The notes under the pieces were generated by a model that saw only the letters and a list, made by a program, of their open reading frames with translations, was not told where the DNA came from and made no database searches. The position numbers were made by a program, and so were the translations under genes. From JAEUIX01 sp964611125 (GTDB taxonomy: Bacteria > Planctomycetota > Phycisphaerae > Phycisphaerales > UBA1924): 64,000 nt of DNA. The stretch's first letter is position 1. Each line of letters begins with the position of its first letter. Shown piece by piece: positions 9,908 through 17,579 of the stretch. The stretch lies in the NCBI GenBank assembly GCA_964611125.1, contig CAZSZO010000006.1:62001-126000 (forward strand), given 5' to 3'.

Positions 9908-9979
9908 GGGTGCTCTCGGGTGGGCCGGGCGGAGTTGCTGCGTCGGAACGGAACTGGTCGGGTAAGGGCAGGTGTGCGC

Positions 9980-9999
9980 GGGCTGGAAGAACCCAGCCC
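9980..9999 (-). terminator. Weak hairpin after the subtilase gene
   Basis: A 7-bp stem (GGGCTGG/CCAGCCC) with a 6-base loop lies just downstream of the subtilase stop on the minus strand. No T run follows, so intrinsic termination is uncertain. Confidence 0.25.
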
Positions 10000-10003
10000 G
10001 GGC

Positions 10004-11932
10004 TTACTTGCCGAGCGACTCGATGGTCTTCTTGGGGTTGATCACCAGTCGCCCCGCCTCCCCGGGAATCGGGTCGGCATTCCGGCGGATCAGGTCCACC
10101 ACCTCGGCCGGGGTGAGGGCGGGCTTGAGGGCCAGGATCTTGCCCGCCAGGTTGGCCACCTGCGGCGCCGCCATCGATGTGCCGGAGAACTTGATCTTCT
10201 GCCCGCCGGGGATCACGCTCTCGATCCGGTAGCCGTTGGAATAGAGCTCAGCGTTCTTGCCCGTGGTGGTGAAGGTCGTGAACTTCAGCTTGTCGTCCAC
10301 GGCGCCGACGGTGAGCAGATTGGGCAGCCGAAGGCCCGCCGGCACGTACTCCGCAAAGTCGACGTCGTTGTCCTCGTTGCCCGACCCGGCGATGAACAGG
10401 ATCTCCGGCGCGCTCCTGATGGCCGCCTCCAGCCCATCCCGAAGCCCCGCGAAGATCTGGCGCGAAAGGGCCGCCCGCTCCTCGGGGGTCGCTCCCACGC
10501 CCTTGGCCTCCAGCATCCCCTCAAAGGCCCCGCGCCCGACCCGCCAGCTCATGTTCACGACTCGGGTGTTGGCCTTCTTCAGGAAGCCCACCGCCTGCTG
10601 GCACGACTCACCCCAGGCCTTCCCCTCCTCGATCGTCGGGGCCGCGTCGGGAATGGCCTTGTACGGCCAGTTCTCAGTCACGTGCACCAGGCGGGCGAAG
10701 GGGTTGCCGGCGGCGGTGATCCCCGCGACGTGGGTGCCGTGCACGTGGCCGCCGAGCAGGTTCAGATCGTCGGTGAAGTCGCTGATCTGCTCCTTCTTGA
10801 GGTTCTTGTAGAAGTTCTGGAAGGCTTCAACCCCGGCGTTCTGCACGCCGGCCTGCATGTCCTGCGACGCCGCGATAAACCCGATCAGTTGGGCCTTGTC
10901 CCCCTTCAGCCCCGCCAGCGAGCTGAGCGGGCCGGTCGTGGGCCTGTGATCCATGCCGAAGGCCACGCCGTGCAGATTGTCGACAAAGCCGTCACCGTCA
11001 TCGTCCTTGCCGTTGGCCTGCTCGCCGGGATTGGTCCAGAGTTGGCCACTGAAGAGCGAGGTGTCCACGCCCGAGTCCCAGACGCCGATCACGACCTGCG
11101 TCCCCGCCGCCGTGGCCGGCAGGCTCACCAGCCGCGGGGCCCAGAGGTCTCCGGAGGCGCCGCCCGTCCCGCCGGCCTGGGCGTCGATGATCTCGCCGTA
11201 CACCTCGGCCATCAGCGGGATGAGCGGCAAGCCGAGCTTGAGCGAGTTCTGGATCTGCAGCAGCGTCGCCGCCAGATCGCCCGAGAGCTCGCCCTTGGCG
11301 GCTTCGAGCAGCGGGTCCAGCGATGACGCCGCCGAGGCCTCGACCAGCTCCCGGCTGATCATCTTGGCCTGGGCCCGCACGCCCACCAGCCGGTCCTTGA
11401 TCGGCCCGTAGGGAAGGGCCGAAACCGTCTTTCGCAGCTCCGCCTTGAACTCGGCGTTGAACTTCGCCTGGTCGCCGCCGCTGGCCTTCTGGGCTGCGAT
11501 GCGGGCTCGCAGCACCACGCCGCGCATCAGCTTTTCCTGCTCCTTGGTGTCGAGGGCCTTGGCCTTGTCGGACCACTCCAGCGCGAGATCATCCCGGCCC
11601 TGGAGGGCCATGGCGTTCCCGAGGAGTTCGTAGTATCCCTTGAGCGTCGCGACGTCCTCGATCTTGTACTTCTCGAGGTCGGCCTTGCAGTTGGCGATGA
11701 CTTCCTGCACCAGCTTGCCGAACTTGGCCTCATCCCCGAGGATCTCGAGGGCCGTGCCCTGCACCTTATAGGTGTGGCGGGGCAGGTCGTCGGCCGTCTT
11801 CACGACGATTCGCGTGTCGGGCGGGGCCACTTGCCCCCCCTGCCCCCCCTGCCCCCACGCCATCGGCGCCGGGGCCCCGCCGGCCAGGAGCATTGCCGCC
11901 ACGATCGTCATTCCAGTTGCACGCTTGGTCAC
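10004..11932 (-). CDS. Secreted subtilisin-like serine protease (S8 family)
   Basis: 642 residues from the GTG at 11932, chosen because AAGGGG lies 7 bases upstream and the product then opens with a signal peptide (TKRATGMTIVAAMLLAGG...AWGQ). Residues 40-260 are helical and may be a propeptide. The peptidase domain has the triad Asp286 (GVWDSGVD), His398 (HGTHVAG) and Ser586 (SGTSMAAP), with the oxyanion Asn519 in GSGNEDN. A Ca-binding-like segment (NGKDDDGDGFVDN) follows the Asp. The insert between Asp and His is long. It lies 82 bp after the winged-helix regulator on the same strand and is likely in one operon with it. The role is probably extracellular or periplasmic protein turnover. Confidence 0.93.
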   Translation of the reverse strand: MTKRATGMTIVAAMLLAGGAPAPMAWGQGGQGGQVAPPDTRIVVKTADDLPRHTYKVQGTALEILGDEAKFGKLVQEVIANCKADLEKYKIEDVATLKGYYELLGNAMALQGRDDLALEWSDKAKALDTKEQEKLMRGVVLRARIAAQKASGGDQAKFNAEFKAELRKTVSALPYGPIKDRLVGVRAQAKMISRELVEASAASSLDPLLEAAKGELSGDLAATLLQIQNSLKLGLPLIPLMAEVYGEIIDAQAGGTGGASGDLWAPRLVSLPATAAGTQVVIGVWDSGVDTSLFSGQLWTNPGEQANGKDDDGDGFVDNLHGVAFGMDHRPTTGPLSSLAGLKGDKAQLIGFIAASQDMQAGVQNAGVEAFQNFYKNLKKEQISDFTDDLNLLGGHVHGTHVAGITAAGNPFARLVHVTENWPYKAIPDAAPTIEEGKAWGESCQQAVGFLKKANTRVVNMSWRVGRGAFEGMLEAKGVGATPEERAALSRQIFAGLRDGLEAAIRSAPEILFIAGSGNEDNDVDFAEYVPAGLRLPNLLTVGAVDDKLKFTTFTTTGKNAELYSNGYRIESVIPGGQKIKFSGTSMAAPQVANLAGKILALKPALTPAEVVDLIRRNADPIPGEAGRLVINPKKTIESLGK

Positions 11933-12014
11933 GGTGAATCCCCTTAAAAAATGGACGTTCTGTACCATCAGAGCCTGACCGGGTAGAGCCTGATCGGGAT
12001 CCCGGCGTCGGCCG

Positions 12015-12701
12015 TCATCCCCGGGTGCTGCGATCAGGCCCGCTTGGCGGTTCATTGGGCCCTGCTCCCGCGGCCTTTCGCCGGGGCCTCCCCGCCGGGC
12101 GGCCTCCCGCCCCGCGTTTGCGTGTGACCGGGCAGGCGATCGCCAGCGTCATGTAGAGTCGCCCTTCGCGCCGGCGCTTGCCGTCGTCCATCAGCGCCTT
12201 CAGGCGGCGAATGAGATCCCGAACCTCCTGGAACTTCTCGGGTGTCAGCCAGCTCAGTTCGTAGTTGATCGAGATGTTGCGCGTCTCGGCCCGGGGGTCG
12301 AGGCCGCCGACCTGTGCGGTGTCGCGCACCGCCCGCGACATCGCCTTCAGGAACGAATTGGCCGTCCGGGCGATCGCCTGGTTCTCAGCCCGGCCCGCCT
12401 GACCGGTGAAATCAATCACGAAGTCCTCGGCGACGACGTCGAACGTCTGCTCCGCGTTGCGGCCCACCTTCCGCAGCCCCGCCTCGCGCACGAAGCCCGC
12501 CTTGCGCAGGGCCTCGATATGGCGGTACAGCGTGTCCGCCGGGCGATCGATGACCGTCGCGATCTCGGCCACCGAGCAGGGCCCCAGCAGCCGGAGGGCC
12601 TCGGCGATCTCGGTGCGGGCGGGTGCGGCGAGCACCATCCACGCGGCGGGGGAGCGAACAAGATGGGCCGTGGCGCGGCTCACTCCAGAGCTAGGATACA
12701 C
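12015..12701 (-). CDS. Winged-helix (ArsR/helix_turn_helix_5-like) transcriptional regulator
   Basis: Up to 228 residues. The DNA-binding domain is near the N-terminus: SPARTEIAEAL-like entry helix, LGPCSVAEIATVIDRPADTLYRHIEALRKAGFV (recognition helix and wing). The middle is helical and contains NxFLKAMSRAVRD and a segment like those of planctomycete HTH regulators that pair with secreted enzymes. The C-terminus is Arg/Gly/Pro-rich. The longest frame starts at a GTG (12701); the ATG at 12638 is an alternative that keeps the HTH. The gene is followed by the subtilase gene on the same strand. A consensus-like promoter and a 15-bp palindrome sit at its 5' end, which fits autoregulation and control of the protease. 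Confidence 0.8.
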   Translation of the reverse strand: MYPSSGVSRATAHLVRSPAAWMVLAAPARTEIAEALRLLGPCSVAEIATVIDRPADTLYRHIEALRKAGFVREAGLRKVGRNAEQTFDVVAEDFVIDFTGQAGRAENQAIARTANSFLKAMSRAVRDTAQVGGLDPRAETRNISINYELSWLTPEKFQEVRDLIRRLKALMDDGKRRREGRLYMTLAIACPVTRKRGAGGRPAGRPRRKAAGAGPNEPPSGPDRSTRG

Positions 12702-12712
12702 AAGCGTTGTGT
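12698..12712. promoter_or_regulatory. Palindromic operator candidate
   Basis: The 15-base palindrome ACACAA-GCG-TTGTGT lies at the predicted transcription start of the winged-helix regulator gene and overlaps its GTG codon. Position and symmetry fit a binding site for a dimeric repressor, most simply the regulator itself. Binding is inferred. Confidence 0.5.
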
Positions 12713-12721
12713 TTCCGTCAC

Positions 12722-12750
12722 AAAATAAAACGGTGCTGGCTGATTGTCAA
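12722..12750 (-). promoter_or_regulatory. Sigma-70-like promoter for the regulator-subtilase unit
   Basis: On the minus strand TTGACA (12750-12745) and TATTTT (12727-12722) are separated by 17 bases. This is the best housekeeping-type promoter seen in the window. Predicted transcription starts near 12715, only some 14 bases before the GTG start, so the transcript could be nearly leaderless. Confidence 0.65.
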
Positions 12751-12809
12751 CCCACCGATGCCCGCCACCCCGCCACCCCGCCCCTCACCCCCGAGTGCCG
12801 TGCCATTGA

Positions 12810-12823
12810 GGTCTCGCGAGACC
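12810..12823. repeat. Dispersed palindromic repeat, copy 1
   Basis: GGTCTC-GCGAGACC palindrome within the context GTGCCATTGA...CGATGTCCGGTCC. A similar arrangement occurs at 12993-13012 and 16639-16658. Confidence 0.55.
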
Positions 12824-12992
12824 ACGATGTCCGGTCCGTTGTCCGTGAGGATTCCAGCGCGGGCATGTGTCGTGGTTGAGGAAGGACGTCGAGTCGATTC
12901 AGCGGTGTAGCTCGGCCATGCGCCAGACCTCCGTGCGCACCAGATCATGGACGAGGTTGTTGGAGACGGTCAGGTGGTTCGCCGGACACTAA

Positions 12993-13012
12993 GGTCTCGC
13001 AGAGCCGAGACC
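12993..13012. repeat. Dispersed palindromic repeat, copy 2
   Basis: Arms GGTCTCG and CGAGACC around CAGAGC, flanked by CCGGACACTAA and CTCAGTGCCAC. Read on the minus strand it matches copy 3 exactly over 20 bases. It sits just outside the IS3-family element. Confidence 0.6.
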
Positions 13013-13105
13013 TCAGTGCCACGCTATCTTTCATCTTGATGCGTCCCCCGCGCCGGCTGGGCGCGCGATAATGGGACTTGGCACCCTCTTCCAAGGACGC
13101 ATCCC

Positions 13106-13492
13106 ATGGCCGCAGACCGTGCTTCCGACCGCTCCGACAAGACTGCCTCCGCCGCGCCCGCGGGCCCTGCTGAGGACATCCAGCGCTGGACCGCTGGGCG
13201 CAAGGCCGCCGTGGTGCTGGACCTGATCAAGGGCCGCACCACGCCGGCGGACGTGGCCCGCCAGTTCAATCTCACCGTCGCCGAGGTCGACGGCTGGGTC
13301 GAGCGCTTCATGGATGGCGGCAAGGAAGGGCTTCGCGCCGTGCCGCGGGACGTCGAAGCGCGGCACGAGGCCGAGCGCAAGGACCTTCTGGCCAAGGTCG
13401 GCGAGCTCACGCTCCAGGTCGACGCACTTAAAAAAACGAGTCGCTCCGCCTCGACGATCGCGGACGCGAGCGGACAGGCCCGGAGCGTGTGA
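13106..13492 (+). CDS. IS3-family transposase OrfA
   Basis: 128 residues. A helix-turn-helix (about 28-70: WTAGRKAAVVLDLIKGRTTPADVARQFNLT) binds the IS ends. It is followed by a leucine-zipper-like helix (EAERKDLLAKVGELTLQVDALKK). The ATG at 13106 is preceded by CAAGGACGCATCCC. The frame continues past an A7 run at 13430-13436, where -1 slippage would join it to orfB. Confidence 0.85.
   Translation: MAADRASDRSDKTASAAPAGPAEDIQRWTAGRKAAVVLDLIKGRTTPADVARQFNLTVAEVDGWVERFMDGGKEGLRAVPRDVEARHEAERKDLLAKVGELTLQVDALKKTSRSASTIADASGQARSV
13430..13436 (+). other. Programmed -1 frameshift site candidate
   Basis: Seven A residues at the end of the orfA zipper. In the orfA frame the codons are CTT AAA AAA ACG; after a -1 slip the reading continues as LKKNESLRLDDRG into orfB with no stop. 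Making an OrfAB fusion by slippage on an A-rich site is the usual IS3-family strategy. Confidence 0.6.
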
Positions 13493-14366
13493 ACGCCGTG
13501 GTCGGGGCCCTGCGGGCCGAGGGCAAGAGCGTGTCGGTCGCCAAGGTGTGCCGCTGGCTGGAGGTGCCGCGCTCGACCGCCTATTACCTGCCGCGCGAGC
13601 GCAAGGCCGCGCCGATCGACGGCGTGATCGCCCACCTCATCCACGAGATCATCCAGCAGGAGCCGACCTGGGGCGTGGGCATGGTGTGGGGCCAACTGCG
13701 GTTCCAGCTCGGCTTCGACACGCTCAACAGGAAGAAAGTCGCCCGGATCATGAAACTCGAGGGCTGGACTGCCGGGCCCGGCGCGTGGGCCAGCGCCCGC
13801 GGGTTGAGCACAAAAAGAGCGTGGCGGAGACGCCCGATCAGCGCTGGGCCACCGACATCGCGCTGGTCAATTGCGGGCAGGACGGCTGGTGCGCCTTCGT
13901 GCCCGTCATCGACTGCTGCACGCGTCAGGTGCTGGGGTGGGAGCTGGCCGACACCGGCCGCGCCAAGACGGCCGAGCGGGCGCTCGACAACGCGCTGTTG
14001 AGCCGCTTCGGCTACTGCTACGGCGCCCCGTCGGGGATGGTCCTCCGCCACGACAACGGCCTGGTCTTCGGCTCGCGCCAGTACGTCCGCACCGTGAAAG
14101 CGTACGGGCTCACGCAGGAGTACATCGCGCCCTACACCCCCGAGCAGAACGGGCTGTGCGAACGCTTCATCCGCACCATCAAAGAGGAGTGCTGCTGGCA
14201 GCACCGCTTCGAGGGCATCGACCACGCGCGGCGAGTCATCGCGGCCTGGATCACCTGGTACAACGCCGCGCGGCCGCACTCGGTGCTGGGGTACAAGAGC
14301 CCCGACTCGTTCCACCGGCGCGTGACGATGAACGCCCCGGCCTCGGCGACATCCGCCGCAGCGTAA
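13489..14366 (+). pseudogene. IS3-family transposase OrfB, broken by a 1-base frameshift
   Basis: The first part (13489 to about 13775, VNAVVGALRAEGKSVSVAKVC...IMKLEGWTA) and the second part (RVGQRPRVEHKKSVAETPDQRW to SATSAAA, ending at 14366) are the two halves of one integrase-core (rve) transposase in different frames. The catalytic DDE residues all lie in the second half: RWATDIALV, LRHDNGLVF and PEQNGLCERF. The frame changes by -1 within the GC run at about 13772-13790, which fits loss of one base. It is either a real disabling mutation or an assembly error in GCCGGGCCCGG. Confidence 0.8.
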
Positions 14367-14404
14367 CGCCTCGGCGGATCGCACCCCATTCCCTCATCAA
14401 GCCA

Positions 14405-14466
14405 GCCCCGCCGTCGCCGTCGCGTCGCCGCCACACCTGCCGGCGCACCGACGGCGACGGCGGGGC
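14405..14466. repeat. Perfect 18-bp inverted repeat
   Basis: Arms 14405-14422 and 14449-14466 are exact complements (GCCCCGCCGTCGCCGTCG type) with a 26-base loop. It lies immediately after the IS3-family element and before the end of the AT-richer ATPase gene. It could be a terminator-like hairpin between converging genes or the end of another element. The remaining intergenic bases show nothing else. Confidence 0.6.
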
Positions 14467-14580
14467 GTCGCGCGCTGTTGCTCAACCCCCACGCCAGAGC
14501 ACGAGCCGAGCCGCCGCCAAATCTGGTCCGACCTTCCTTCGATCCGCCAGCGATCAGAGTTGTCCAGAAACAAGGGGGGA

Positions 14581-16338
14581 CTACAATCTCGGCATTCGTC
14601 GCCTACAAATCGAGGCGATATCATCAAGCTTACTCACGACTTCTTGATCCACTTCAGTTGGCTTCATCACGCGCACCAATTCATAGAAATCGCGCTTGCG
14701 ATACTCAAGCGGCACGCCCAGGCGACGCGCATACGCACGGAAAATGGGCTCGAGCACCTCGTCGCTGGCCTTCGCCTCGGGAGACCAAATCGGCGGCTTG
14801 TTCAGTGATTCGGCGGCAGCTTCGATCTCACTGATCGACGCGTCCATGGCTCCCTCGCGGCTCCGCATCTCCAGTTCACTAAATAGATCCTCGTTCGGGA
14901 CGCCACGCGCAACTCGCATGAGCAATTCCCGGCTGGTAAGGTAGTTTTCGATTTCACGGCGAGTCCAGCTCACTTCCACCAAGTTTGTTCGCTGAAGCGG
15001 TGCGTCGATTCGATCAAAAACAGCAATACCAACCAAATCCGGCTTCGCTTCGAGCAGGCCGTAGAAGTGATCACGAGCTTCTTGAGGGCGATTGGTTCCC
15101 AAATAATGAACAAATGGAGACTCTAGTGCTGCGATCGCATCAGCGTGTTTGAGTAAGACAGCAAACTCCTGTAGAATGCGCAAGTCGGTCGGGCCTTCCG
15201 CATACAAAATCCATCCTCGAAGCTCCGCCTCGTAGTATGCGTCATAGCCGATAGACACTAGTGCTTTTCTCAACTGCTGTGGCTGCCCGTTCAAGCGGTG
15301 TGGCTTACCTACAAAGGCGACAACGATGCCTCGATCCGCAGCCTCGTCAAGAACCACCTCCGAGTGACTCGCCGCAATAACTTGAGAGCCTTGCCTTTCG
15401 GCCAGCTCGGTGACCGTGTTAAAAACCTGTCGCTGCCTCAGTATTTCGAGGTGGGCGTCGGGCTCGTCAAGCAGCAGGATGGACCTTGGTTTGGCGTGCA
15501 AGTAGGAAAGCAATAACAGGGTTTGTTGCAGTCCGCGGCCCGACGCGGAAAGATCCAGCACGCAAGACTCCCTCAGATCGCGATACGTCATGCGGTATTC
15601 ACCCCGCGTACCCAAGTACTCGGGTTTCATCAATTCTACACCGAATGCCATCTTGATTCGGTCATAAAGATCTTCCCAAGCTGCTTCCGGTCCGTCGGCA
15701 ACCTGGGCGCAGAGATTCCGAATGACCTGTGCGCTCTGACCTTGTCCCAGCAAGACATCAATTCTTCCCCGGTCAACACGAGGTTCTTCAGAAGCTAGAC
15801 CGGACATCGGTGGCAAGAATGCGATCTCAACTCGTCCCGCCTCCTCCGGAACGCGCGAGAACTGACAGTCCTCGACCTTCGCATCGTCGAACCCAGGCAT
15901 TCGGAGTGGTCTGCAGTTGAATGTCTCTTCGTTTCCATAATCAAACTCCATGCCACAGGACCACTTGGTTGTGCCACGCTCCAGCCCTTCTACTTCGATC
16001 TCGATTCGAACTGGTCGCGAGGACGTCTTGTCGCCGATTCGCACACTTCGATGAGTGCTCGTTCCTTTCCACAAGAGATCCGACTGCGGCACTGGTGCCT
16101 GCGTTAGGTCACGTCGATTGATGGCGATTCCAGGGCGCTTTTCCGCTTTGCTCGCAGCACCTCGCTTCTCCAACCATGTCCGCACGCCCAGGTGCCACAA
16201 GCTCAAAGCCTGAAGGACGGTGGTCTTTCCGGAATTGTTCGGGCCAATCAAAACGACTGGAGCCCCGAGGTCACCGGAGAGGTCAATTTCCGCGTCATCA
16301 AACCGCTTAAAGTTCCGCACCTGTATCCGGGTCAGCAT
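14581..16338 (-). CDS. OLD-family/PARIS-like ATPase fused to a TOPRIM nuclease-like domain
   Basis: 585 residues. The N-terminus is an SMC/RecF-like AAA ATPase (AAA_15 type): Walker A GPNNSGKT (32-39), a signature-like LSASGRGLQQ (263-272), Walker B SILLLDEPDAHLE (Asp291, Glu292) and a switch His in ASHSEVV (325). The C-terminus (about 375-470) looks like a TOPRIM or DUF4435 fold, with YAEGPTDL (Glu381), FDRID (Asp442, Asp445) and RREIENYL. OLD-type and PARIS (AriA/AriB) proteins with this architecture act in phage defence as nuclease-effector systems. No helicase (GajB) or separate AriB gene is adjacent. Base composition is visibly more AT-rich than its surroundings, and mobile-element debris lies on both sides, suggesting recent acquisition. 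Confidence 0.85.
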   Translation of the reverse strand: MLTRIQVRNFKRFDDAEIDLSGDLGAPVVLIGPNNSGKTTVLQALSLWHLGVRTWLEKRGAASKAEKRPGIAINRRDLTQAPVPQSDLLWKGTSTHRSVRIGDKTSSRPVRIEIEVEGLERGTTKWSCGMEFDYGNEETFNCRPLRMPGFDDAKVEDCQFSRVPEEAGRVEIAFLPPMSGLASEEPRVDRGRIDVLLGQGQSAQVIRNLCAQVADGPEAAWEDLYDRIKMAFGVELMKPEYLGTRGEYRMTYRDLRESCVLDLSASGRGLQQTLLLLSYLHAKPRSILLLDEPDAHLEILRQRQVFNTVTELAERQGSQVIAASHSEVVLDEAADRGIVVAFVGKPHRLNGQPQQLRKALVSIGYDAYYEAELRGWILYAEGPTDLRILQEFAVLLKHADAIAALESPFVHYLGTNRPQEARDHFYGLLEAKPDLVGIAVFDRIDAPLQRTNLVEVSWTRREIENYLTSRELLMRVARGVPNEDLFSELEMRSREGAMDASISEIEAAAESLNKPPIWSPEAKASDEVLEPIFRAYARRLGVPLEYRKRDFYELVRVMKPTEVDQEVVSKLDDIASICRRRMPRL

Positions 16339-16373
16339 GCGGGAAGAGTAGCGTCGGATCTTGGCCGACTCGG

Positions 16374-16396
16374 CGGGGTGGCATTGAGTTGCCCTG
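16374..16396 (+). repeat. Direct repeat, left copy
   Basis: CGGGGTGGCATTGAGTTGCC followed by CTG; 21 of 23 bases match the copy at 16591-16613. The two copies bracket the decayed transposase fragment. Confidence 0.6.
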
Positions 16397-16470
16397 ACCT
16401 TTGACCTTGCCCACGAATGGTGGACACACTCCGAGGCGGCTACAAGAGCCGTCAGGAAGCGAGGTCCACG

Positions 16471-16590
16471 ATGGGCAGAAGGAACTTACGGCGGAGTTCA
16501 AGGAGCAGGCGGCGCGCCAAGTGATCCAGGGCGGGTGGTCCTTCCGCGAGGTCGCCGACGACCTCGCGATCGACCAATCGTCGCTGCGGG
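16471..16590 (+). pseudogene. Decayed IS3-family orfA fragment
   Basis: From ATG 16471 (MGRR) the sequence should continue as an IS3 OrfA, but one base is missing near 16484. The following frame reads TAEFKEQAARQVIQGGWSFREVADDLAID, the helix-turn-helix of a Tnp_1/IS3 OrfA. It stops matching at about 16590, where the 23-base repeat begins. A GTGGACACACTCC just upstream (16430-16442) resembles an IS3 left end. It is non-functional. Apart from this fragment and the repeats, 16339-16858 holds no supported gene. Confidence 0.7.
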
Positions 16591-16613
16591 CGGGGTGGCA
16601 TCGAGTTGCTCTG
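16591..16613 (+). repeat. Direct repeat, right copy
   Basis: CGGGGTGGCATCGAGTTGCT followed by CTG, the partner of 16374-16396. It leads straight into palindromic repeat copy 3. Confidence 0.6.
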
Positions 16614-16638
16614 CGGTCATGCTCGGCCATGCCGCTGG

Positions 16639-16658
16639 GGTCTCGGCTCTGCGAGACC
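16639..16658. repeat. Dispersed palindromic repeat, copy 3
   Basis: GGTCTCG and CGAGACC arms around GCTCTG, followed by TCAATGTCCGG. It is the reverse complement of copy 2 at 12993-13012. The downstream bases (GTCCGTTGTCCACGAGGAT) also resemble those after copy 1 at 12836-12856. Confidence 0.6.
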
Positions 16659-16858
16659 TCAATGTCCGGTCCCGGTCCGTTGTCCACGAGGATACCGGCG
16701 CGGGCCGGTCACCCCTTGAAGGATGGCGGATAGCTCATAGTTCGACTTATAGCAGCGCCGGCCCTTGCTCGTGACGACAATGCCTGGCATGTGCACCCCC
16801 CTGAAAAGCCCCCTCCGCGAGAGCCTTGGTGGTCGATGCTCTGCTGGCCGCGGACGCC

Positions 16859-17389
16859 CTAGTAATTGATACCCCACGGCGACGGGATCGGCGCCGTGCG
16901 GTCGCCTTTCAGGGCTGTCAGGCGGTCGGCGATGAGGCTGATGATCAGGGCCTCGTACTTCGCGTCGCCCGAATCCCCGACTTTGCAGAAAATCACCAGC
17001 GGCTCCGGCCCCTCGGCGGTTGGCCCCGCTGCGGCCGGGGCCCCCGCCCGCTCCCGGCGGATTTCCAGCGTCGCCCGCTCCTCCCGGATCGTCTGCAGCA
17101 CATACCACCGCCGCCGGTCGCCGCTGGCCCGGTCGTCGTGCCATTCTTCGAATCCGCACTCAGCCTGCGACACGGCGATATCCACCGCCGCGTCGACATC
17201 GTCCCAGTCGGCATCGACCCGGCCCGTGGTGCCGTCCGAAGGCGCCCCCCGGGAGGGGAGATACCCCACCGGCCAGATGCCGATAGGCCCGGGCGCCGAG
17301 GTGCAGCCCGCGCCGCCGCCACCAAGGCTGATCCCAAGGACCAGCCCGGCAGCCACCCGCACCCTGTTGCCCGTCGATCGTCGGTTCAC
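16859..17389 (-). CDS. Hypothetical lipoprotein
   Basis: 176 residues from ATG 17389. A basic N-terminus (MNRRSTGNRVR) is followed by a hydrophobic stretch and the lipobox-like GGAGCTSAP with Cys at about 29, so it is probably lipidated and held in the envelope. The mature part contains a WDDVDAAVDIAVSQAE segment, a beta-rich RRWYVLQTIREERATLEI stretch and a conserved-looking SLIADRLTAL near the end. No domain is recognised. It is transcribed away from phoH, and its 5' side shares an 88-bp intergenic space with that gene. Confidence 0.7.
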   Translation of the reverse strand: MNRRSTGNRVRVAAGLVLGISLGGGGAGCTSAPGPIGIWPVGYLPSRGAPSDGTTGRVDADWDDVDAAVDIAVSQAECGFEEWHDDRASGDRRRWYVLQTIREERATLEIRRERAGAPAAAGPTAEGPEPLVIFCKVGDSGDAKYEALIISLIADRLTALKGDRTAPIPSPWGINY

Positions 17390-17579
17390 GTGGGCAGTGT
17401 ACCTCCCACCCAGCCCCAGGGCTGAATGTCCGAGCGTACCCGTGTATTTGGAGAATGTACGCTAGCATGTTTGGTAGATGATTGGGTTATCCACAGGCTG
17501 TCAACCCGTGGTTCCACCGGCCCCCGGTCCGTTCATCCCCATGGATTCTCCATGCGCTCGGCGGGCCGAAGTCCATAGC

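Larger units (their letters stand above)
13035..14401 (+). mobile_element. IS3-family insertion sequence
   Basis: The element carries orfA and orfB of an IS3-family transposase. Short matching ends (CTTGATG at 13035-13041 and its complement CATCAAG at 14395-14401) give a length near 1.37 kb, normal for the family. They start with the expected TG dinucleotide, but the inverted repeat is short, so the exact ends are tentative. No clear target-site duplication was seen. A GATAAT box at about 13069 and AAGGA before orfA could drive expression. Confidence 0.6.

Noticed and set aside
12899..12985. Minus-strand peptide ending in VWRMAELHR before a stop
   Set aside because: Looks like a fragment of a coding region, but it has no start, is under 30 codons and matches no recognised family, so it is not listed as a gene.
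14581..16338. Gabija GajA
   Set aside because: No GajB-type helicase gene is adjacent; the flanks are IS remains, so the full Gabija system is not supported.
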